Source: Nitrospinota bacterium
GTDB lineage: Bacteria; Nitrospinota_A; UBA7883; JADGGD01
NCBI GenBank assembly: GCA_015229165.1
Contig: JADGCD010000068.1
Location: forward strand, 1 to 9,838
DNA length: 9,838 nucleotides
Reading direction: 5' to 3'
Of this stretch, positions 5,715 through 9,838 are shown in pieces. Each line of letters starts with the position of its first letter. Position 1 is the stretch's first letter. The notes beneath the pieces were generated by a model that saw only the letters and a list, made by a program, of their open reading frames with translations, was not told where the DNA came from and ran no database searches. The position numbers and the translations under genes were made by a program.

Positions 5715-6101
5715 ATGACTGAACAGAAAATGACCGTCGATCTGTGCGAAGGGTGCCCGGGAACCTGTTGCCGGGGTCTCGAAGAGCCGGTGAAACGCCC
5801 CCGCACGAAGCAGCAGCTCGCGGATGTCCGCTGGCAGCTTCACTTCGTCCATTTGCAGTTCTTCATCCGCAGCCGCCGCTGGTACCGGCACATCCTCTCC
5901 CCCTGCTGCTATCTGGACGAGAACCACTTCTGCACGACCTACGCGACCAGACCGCAGGTCTGCCGCGACCATATGCCCCCCTCCTGCGAGCGGTATCACC
6001 CGATCTGGGACACCCTCTTCGTCACGCCGGAAGATCTGGACGCCTACCTGAAAAAAGAGGCCCGCAAAAAGGCGAAGGCTTCGGCGAAGAGGAAGGGGTA
6101 G
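5715..6101 (+). CDS. YkgJ-family cysteine-cluster protein (putative Zn/Fe-binding)
   Basis: The 128-residue protein carries the CxxCxxxCC cluster near its start (Cys11, Cys14, Cys18, Cys19). A second set follows: CCYLDENHFC (64-73), then YATRPQVCR with Cys83, and Cys91. This is the pattern of the YkgJ / CxxCxxCC family, thought to bind zinc or an iron-sulphur cluster; the cellular role is not firmly known. The C-terminus is a basic helix (KKEARKKAKASAKRKG) that could touch nucleic acid. No in-frame alternative start exists upstream, since GTG at 5694 runs into a stop. The ribosome site is weak (GGAAG, 4 nt from the ATG). It stands alone, convergent with the acetyltransferase gene. Confidence 0.85.
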   Translation: MTEQKMTVDLCEGCPGTCCRGLEEPVKRPRTKQQLADVRWQLHFVHLQFFIRSRRWYRHILSPCCYLDENHFCTTYATRPQVCRDHMPPSCERYHPIWDTLFVTPEDLDAYLKKEARKKAKASAKRKG

Positions 6102-6223
6102 TGGCAAGGAGAGCCCCTCACTCTCGTTGGCGAAGACGATCTTGATCGGTCAGGGGCAGAGGCGGCGAAGACGCCGGACGAGGGTAATGGCGGGGAGAGC
6201 CCCTCGCCGCGACGCGTAGTCGC
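6102..6223. other. Convergent gap with repeated words and hairpins
   Basis: GGAGAGCCCCTC occurs twice, at 6108-6119 and 6194-6205. GCGAC-GCGTA-GTCGC (6209-6223) is a 5-bp hairpin just after the acetyltransferase stop, and GGGG-AGAG-CCCC (6192-6203) adds another. GGCGAAGACG also occurs twice (6129-6138, 6164-6173). No T-run follows any stem, so termination for either gene is not clear. Confidence 0.45.
6141..6177 (-). repeat. Dispersed intergenic repeat, minus-strand copy
   Basis: Read on the minus strand it starts CCGGCGTCTTCGCCGCCT and ends TGACCGATCAAG. It matches 1834-1869 at about 31 of 37 positions, 1601-1633 at about 26 of 34, and has a 16-bp exact match to 1542-1557. All copies are in or at the edge of gene-free gaps. 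Confidence 0.6.
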
Positions 6224-6856
6224 TCAGGCGATGATCCCCTCGTCCCGCTCTGGCGCGTGGGGCGACGGTTCCGGGACCGGGGCGACCATCAGGAACATCC
6301 CGCCCTTGTGCGGCAGCTCCGGGGCGAGGTCGAGAGGAACGATCCTTCGGCGCAGGAATCCGCTGGCGGCGTAGAACCGGACCACGTTGACGTTGTCCGC
6401 CCAGACCATCAGGCTCACCTCCCGGCGTCCCAGCCTTTGGGCGGTGGCGAACACCTCCCCCATCAGGAGCCGCCCCAGCCCCTCCCCCCGATGACCGTAG
6501 GCCACCGCCATGCCCGAGAGGTAGAGCGAGCCTTCGACCCGGGTTTCGTAGAGCGGGGCGAGCCGCGCCCGGTCGGCGGGGGAAAGGCGGTCGATCACCC
6601 CCGGGTCGGGACGAAAAGCCTCCGCCGGGTAGACGTTGACGGCGGCGGTGATCTCGTCGCCGTCGATGGTCACGAAGCAGTTGCGAAAGGAATAGGGCGA
6701 GAGAGGGTCCTCTACCAGCGCCGCCATAAGGGCCACCGGATCGCTCCCCGGCGCCACACGGCGGGAAACATGCTCCACAAGCCCTCCCCCCGCCTCCACC
6801 AACAGCCGGGCGACGGCCACGGCGTCGGCAGGGGCGGCGGGGCGGATGCCGGTCAT
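6224..6856 (-). CDS. GNAT-family N-acetyltransferase
   Basis: This 210-residue protein is a single GNAT domain that would transfer an acyl group from acyl-CoA to an unknown amine. The CoA-binding motif A is HRGEGLG (122-128), preceded by the strand YLSGMAVAY. Motif B is WADNVNVVRFYAASGF (152-167), the usual end of the fold. The first 60 residues (RPAAPADAVAVARLL) match the family's N-terminal helix. The start is ATG at 6856, two bases after the glyQ stop; a GTG at 6862 overlapping that stop as GTGA is also possible. Either way it is translationally linked to glyQ. The link to glycyl-tRNA synthetase suggests co-expression, not necessarily a shared function. A C-terminal tail rich in Pro and Glu (PVPEPSPHAPERDEG) is not part of the fold. 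Confidence 0.88.
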   Translation of the reverse strand: MTGIRPAAPADAVAVARLLVEAGGGLVEHVSRRVAPGSDPVALMAALVEDPLSPYSFRNCFVTIDGDEITAAVNVYPAEAFRPDPGVIDRLSPADRARLAPLYETRVEGSLYLSGMAVAYGHRGEGLGRLLMGEVFATAQRLGRREVSLMVWADNVNVVRFYAASGFLRRRIVPLDLAPELPHKGGMFLMVAPVPEPSPHAPERDEGIIA

Positions 6857-6858
6857 GG

Positions 6859-7743
6859 TCACACCCCGGCGCCGACCCCTTTCAGCATCGGATACCCCAT
6901 GGTCTCGCGCAACGCCACATAAGCCGTGGCGCATTTCCTCGCGATCCCCCGGACGCGGGCGATGTAGCGGGTCCGTTCCGTCACCGATATGGCGCCCCGG
7001 GCGTCGAGCATGTTGAAGGTGTGCGACAGCTTGAGGCAATAGTCATAAGCGGGGAGCGTCAACCCGGCGTCGAGGAGCCGCTCGGCCTCGGCTTCCAGTT
7101 CGTCGAACCAGCGGGCGTGCAGCGTGACGTTAGCGTGGTTGAAGTTGTAGTCGGAGAACTCCACTTCGTCCCGGTGGTGGACGTCGCCATACTTCACGCC
7201 GGGGGACCATTGCAGGTCGTAGACGTTATCGACGTTCTGCAGATACATGGTGATCCGCTCCAGCCCGTAGGTCAGTTCGGCGGTGATCGGGGCGAGATCG
7301 ACGCCGCCGCACTGCTGGAAATAGGTGAACTGGGTGATCTCCATCCCGTCGAGCCAGACCTCCCACCCGAGCCCCCAGGCGCCCAGCGTGGGGGATTCCC
7401 AGTCGTCTTCCACGAAGCGGATGTCGTGGGCCAGCGGGTCGATCCCCAGCGACCGGAGCGACTCCAGATAGAGCGCCTGCGTGTCTTCCGGGTTCGGTTT
7501 GATGACCACCTGGAACTGGTAGTAGTGCTGGAGCCGGTTGGGGTTCTCGCCGTAACGCCCGTCGGTGGGGCGCCGCGACGGCTCGACGTAGGCCGCGAAC
7601 CACGGCTCCGGTCCGAGCGCGCGAAGAAACGTGTGGCGGTTGAACGTCCCGGCGCCGACTTCGAGGTCGGTCGGCTGGACGATGGTGGCGCCCTTGTCGG
7701 CCCAGAAGCGTTGCAGATTAAGGATAACGTCCTGAAAAAGCAT
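6859..7743 (-). CDS. glyQ: Glycyl-tRNA synthetase alpha subunit
   Basis: GlyQ, with the beta subunit GlyS, charges tRNA-Gly with glycine in the cytoplasm; the alpha subunit carries the class II catalytic core. The 294 residues match the family throughout: TIVQPTDLEVGAGT (20-33), RALGPEPW (41-48), EPSRRPTDGRYGENPNRLQ (54-72), a run ending in FVEDDWESPTLGAWGLGWEVW, then YGLER (159-163). The C-terminus contains LDARGAISVTERTRYI. The usual length is about 290-305, so it is complete. The ATG at 7743 has GGGG about 8 nt upstream. The gene is followed by the GNAT gene where glyS is normally found. No glyS lies in this window. Confidence 0.97.
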   Translation of the reverse strand: MLFQDVILNLQRFWADKGATIVQPTDLEVGAGTFNRHTFLRALGPEPWFAAYVEPSRRPTDGRYGENPNRLQHYYQFQVVIKPNPEDTQALYLESLRSLGIDPLAHDIRFVEDDWESPTLGAWGLGWEVWLDGMEITQFTYFQQCGGVDLAPITAELTYGLERITMYLQNVDNVYDLQWSPGVKYGDVHHRDEVEFSDYNFNHANVTLHARWFDELEAEAERLLDAGLTLPAYDYCLKLSHTFNMLDARGAISVTERTRYIARVRGIARKCATAYVALRETMGYPMLKGVGAGV

Positions 7744-7770
7744 GATGTGCCCCGTTCATGTTAGACCGGT

Positions 7771-7799
7771 AGCATACCACGCTCCCGCCGTGGCGTCAC
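7771..7799 (-). promoter_or_regulatory. Possible sigma70-type promoter of glyQ
   Basis: On the minus strand GTGACG (7799-7794) is followed after 17 bp by TATGCT (7776-7771), placing the start near 7764 and a leader of about 20 nt. Between the boxes CCACG and CGTGG form a 5-bp inverted repeat that may be a binding site. Agreement with consensus is only moderate. Confidence 0.35.
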
Positions 7800-7823
7800 C
7801 CGGAGCGCGGACGGTGAGCGAAG

Positions 7824-7850
7824 ATTCGGATGCCCGGCAGGCGCCCGAAT
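7824..7850 (-). terminator. Stable hairpin directly after the small unknown gene
   Basis: ATTCGGATGCC (7824-7834) and GGCGCCCGAAT (7840-7850) form an 11-bp stem with one mismatch and one G-T pair around a 5-base loop. It begins two bases after the stop codon on the minus strand. The following sequence is CTTCGCTC rather than a T-run, so it may stabilise the 3' end or terminate weakly ahead of glyQ. Confidence 0.45.
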
Positions 7851-7852
7851 GG

Positions 7853-8245
7853 TCAGGCCAGCTTTTCCTTGTTCACGACAGCGCCGATGGAGACCGGCGC
7901 TCCCCCCTCCACCCGGATGCGATGGAACTCGCAATAGGCCAACTTCCCGGCGATGGCGATCAGGTTGGTCCATTCGGGGCCGTGGCGGAGCGCCGATGGG
8001 GCGGCGGAGACTTGCATGAAAGGAGGGAGGTCGTCGCCGGTCAGGTCGACGTCGGCCCACGTCCGCTCCATAAAAACCGGCGTCCGGTCCTGAATGACCA
8101 GCCGGTCGAGCGTCCCCTCCCCCATCCCCCGGACGTACTCGAACAGCCGCAACCAAGCCGGGTGAAGACGCGCCTCTTCCTTGCGCGACCCGGAGGACTC
8201 CTCTGTCCGCCCGGCCCGTATTGCGACGATCTGATCGTGATTCAT
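7853..8245 (-). CDS. Small protein of unknown function, 130 residues
   Basis: I do not recognise a named family. The ATG at 8245 (MNHDQIVAIRAG) has GGGGAG about 7 nt upstream. A longer frame from 8314 would start inside the terminator stem at 8314-8339, so it is rejected. The protein is soluble, with no signal or membrane segment and one cysteine (YCEFHRI). A central stretch, LFEYVRGMGEGTLDRLVIQD followed by RTPVFMERTW, faintly recalls small DUF2292/YezD-like proteins, in which a helix precedes a G-x-V-x-x-x-x-QDG-type strand pair; this is a guess. It ends KEKLA just before a stable hairpin and lies 109 bp upstream of glyQ on the same strand, with its own terminator-like hairpin between. Confidence 0.75.
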   Translation of the reverse strand: MNHDQIVAIRAGRTEESSGSRKEEARLHPAWLRLFEYVRGMGEGTLDRLVIQDRTPVFMERTWADVDLTGDDLPPFMQVSAAPSALRHGPEWTNLIAIAGKLAYCEFHRIRVEGGAPVSIGAVVNKEKLA

Positions 8246-8303
8246 GGCGCAACTCCCCGTCACGTTATCGGCGGCGACGGCGAATACTTGAGGGGGGGGG
8301 CCG

Positions 8304-8343
8304 AAAAATAACAAGGCCGCCCCGGAGTCGGGACGGCCTCGTT
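8304..8343 (-). terminator. Strong bidirectional Rho-independent terminator
   Basis: AGGCCGCCCCG (8314-8324) and CGGGACGGCCT (8329-8339) form an 11-bp stem with one G-T pair and a 4-base loop. On the minus strand, following the repeat-protein gene, it is followed by TGTTATTTTT; on the plus strand by CGTTTT. It lies 15 nt past the stop of the gene ending at 8355. Confidence 0.9.
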
Positions 8344-8354
8344 TTGCGGACGGG

Positions 8355-9677
8355 TCAACGGACGGCGGCGGCCACCACGTCGGCGCCAGCCTGTTCCGGG
8401 GCAGGCGCCTGGGCGTAGCCGATCCCCTGCTCCACCGGTTTGCCGAACGCCTGCGGGTTGAGATATTTCCCCCGGTCGGCCTCGGCCTTCATCTCCTCGA
8501 CCTTGATCCGGTTCATCTTGGCGTAGGCGTCGTTGCGGACACCGGTCACCTGCCACGAGACTTTCATCCCCGGTTTCCCCCCGGCGATGGAGAAACGGTT
8601 CCCCTCGATCTCCTGGGCCACGTGCAGGTCGGGCGCCGAGGCGCCGACAGGGGTCAGCTGGTAGCGGTATTCGGCGTTCAGGTTTTCAAAGTAGGCAGGA
8701 AGCTCAACCGCAACGGTCCCGTCGGCCCCGACCACCGCGTTGCCGTTGTAGACGTTCATCATGTCGGGCGACTCGACAAACGAATGGGAGAGATACCGGT
8801 TCTCCGGATCGGCGGGATGGTCGATCTTGAACGAGCCTGCGGCTTTAGAGAGGGTACCGTTGACATGGACTCTGCCATGAAATTTCGCTGCATACCCGTT
8901 CGACGCGTCTCCAAGGTTGCGCGCCATCAAACCGATACCCGCCGGGCTTGATGTATCTGCAATGACACCGTAAGTAATGCCTGATGAGGTTTCGTTATAT
9001 CCCCTCACCCCCACCCCGGCGTTGCTATAACTGCGCCCTACAACACCGTAATTGGTTCCCGTTGTTGCCAGGGCATGCCCCACAACACCTCTGCCCATAG
9101 TGCTGGAGTTTCTCCCCAATATCCCGTAATTGTCGCCCGAAGAGGCAGTTGACTCTCCCCACACACCAATACCTGTCGTTCCGCCGGTGCTCCCCTTCAC
9201 CCCCACGCTCCCCACCCCCGCCACGCCAAATTCGGAGGTTCCAGTGTTCTCGCCGTAGACACCATAACCGGTTGCGTAAGCGCTGGCCCCCCATACGCCG
9301 GTGACGCCCGAACCCGTCACCCCGGTCCCCGCCGCACTGGTCCCCGCGACGCCGAAAGTGGCGCCGTCGCCAGCCACACCGACGCCGGTGGAACTGGTCC
9401 CCGAGACGCCGGTAGGTCCGGAACCGACGACACCGGTCACGCCAGCGCCATGGACGCCGACGCCGTTTTGCGAACTCCCCCCGACGCCGTTACCGGTGGC
9501 CGAAGTGTTGCCGCCGAAAAGCGCATAGTCTTGGGGACAGGCGCTGTAGTCGTCAATGGTAACCGTCTGCTTCTGATTCTTGTTGTTCCCCGGGTCGCAG
9601 GTTTGCGCCTCCGCCATGTCGAACGTCACCGCAATGAACACACTTACTGCCCCGACCAACAGCGCTTTCTTCCTCAT
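8355..9677 (-). CDS. Exported Gly/Val-rich repeat protein with conserved C-terminal domain
   Basis: This 440-residue protein has a typical signal peptide (MRKKALLVGAVSVFIAV, cleavage likely after AEA, residue 24). A short segment with Cys27 and Cys47 follows. From about 55 to 275 it is built of irregular short repeats of the type GVGVxGxG, TGVxGTS, YGVYGEN and NYGVVGRS, suggesting a beta-solenoid or fibre. From about 282 to 412 comes a non-repetitive domain with FKIDHPADPENRYLSHSF, VESPDMMNVYNGN, YRYQLTPVG, GKPGMKVSWQVTG and VEEMKAEADRGKYL. I know this domain from C-termini of similar repeat proteins in environmental bacteria, where its function is unknown. The location is probably the cell surface or outside. 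The ATG at 9677 has GGGAGGGG 3 nt upstream. The middle of the repeat region is visibly less GC-rich than the rest. It is transcribed alone and ends at a strong terminator. Confidence 0.88.
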   Translation of the reverse strand: MRKKALLVGAVSVFIAVTFDMAEAQTCDPGNNKNQKQTVTIDDYSACPQDYALFGGNTSATGNGVGGSSQNGVGVHGAGVTGVVGSGPTGVSGTSSTGVGVAGDGATFGVAGTSAAGTGVTGSGVTGVWGASAYATGYGVYGENTGTSEFGVAGVGSVGVKGSTGGTTGIGVWGESTASSGDNYGILGRNSSTMGRGVVGHALATTGTNYGVVGRSYSNAGVGVRGYNETSSGITYGVIADTSSPAGIGLMARNLGDASNGYAAKFHGRVHVNGTLSKAAGSFKIDHPADPENRYLSHSFVESPDMMNVYNGNAVVGADGTVAVELPAYFENLNAEYRYQLTPVGASAPDLHVAQEIEGNRFSIAGGKPGMKVSWQVTGVRNDAYAKMNRIKVEEMKAEADRGKYLNPQAFGKPVEQGIGYAQAPAPEQAGADVVAAAVR

Positions 9678-9838
9678 ACTCCCCTCCCGTGATAATTATT
9701 TATAACTTCGCACAGTTTTAACACTCCTCATCTCGTCACGTATAGTATAATTTTCAAATGAGCGCGATTAGTCCCCGGGACGTTGTCGCTGCGGGAGACG
9801 CGACGGGGGGGGGGGGCAGTTGCGGACAGCTACGCGGA
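9678..9838. other. Upstream region of the repeat protein, AT-rich part and G12 tract
   Basis: From 9690 to 9760 the sequence is AT-rich, unlike the rest of the window, with TATACT (9749-9744, minus strand), TATAAA-like boxes near 9705, and TTGAAA. No pair of boxes has ideal spacing, so I do not name a promoter. GTCCCCGGGAC (9771-9781) is a palindrome. A run of 12 G lies at 9805-9816. No gene is supported here. Confidence 0.5.

Noticed and set aside
5592..6107. Minus-strand open frame of 171 codons opposite the YkgJ-type gene
   Set aside because: The plus strand encodes a clear cysteine-cluster protein. The C-terminal part of the shadow only reads through the structured gap element.
7021..7764. 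Plus-strand open frame of 247 codons opposite glyQ
   Set aside because: Shadow of the highly conserved glyQ; rich in Val, Gly and Glu as expected from the complement.
8246..8314. Longer start at 8314 for the small unknown gene
   Set aside because: The added residues would be coded by the terminator's T-run side and the G9 tract (8292-8300), and a good ribosome site precedes 8245.
9301..9528. Plus-strand Pro/Thr/Val-rich frame resembling a repeat linker
   Set aside because: It is the complement of the Gly/Val repeats of the exported protein, which has a signal peptide, ribosome site and known C-terminal domain.

Overview
This 9.8 kb window is GC-rich bacterial DNA, probably from a Gram-negative organism. 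One gene encodes a lipoprotein with a clear lipobox, two others carry export signals, and the glycyl-tRNA synthetase is of the bacterial alpha/beta type. I cannot place the organism more closely. The C-terminal domain of the last gene is one I associate with environmental phyla such as Planctomycetes and Acidobacteria, but that is weak evidence. No tRNA, rRNA, CRISPR array, insertion sequence or phage gene is visible.

Layout. (1) 1-657, minus: N-terminal part of a secreted S9-type peptidase, running off the left edge. The first 52 bases of the window are an exact inverted copy of an internal piece of rnr. (2) 658-732: short divergent promoter region with a palindromic -10-like box. (3) 733-1554, plus: lipoprotein glycosidase of the GH114 type. 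(4) 1555-1990: the only gene-free stretch over 300 bp; it holds terminator-like hairpins and degenerate copies of a dispersed repeat. (5) 1991-4288, minus: RNase R. (6) 4289-4455: divergent control region with an 11-bp inverted repeat around a promoter, then a leader with alternative hairpins. (7) 4456-5535, plus: a 359-residue protein I do not recognise. (8) 5536-5714: structured non-coding element. (9) 5715-6101, plus: YkgJ-type cysteine-cluster protein. (10) 6102-6223: convergent gap with repeats. (11) 6224-7743, minus: glyQ followed by a translationally linked GNAT acetyltransferase. (12) 7853-8245, minus: small unknown protein. (13) 8355-9677, minus: exported Gly/Val-rich repeat protein with a strong bidirectional terminator. 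(14) 9678-9838: AT-richer upstream region ending near a run of 12 G.

The genes do not form one pathway. Two are housekeeping (rnr, glyQ), three act outside the cytoplasm (S9 peptidase, GH114 lipoprotein, repeat protein), and the rest are accessory or unknown. The least explained parts are the operator-like control region with its unknown gene, the dispersed repeat family in the gaps, the inverted rnr fragment at the left edge, and the separation of glyQ from glyS.
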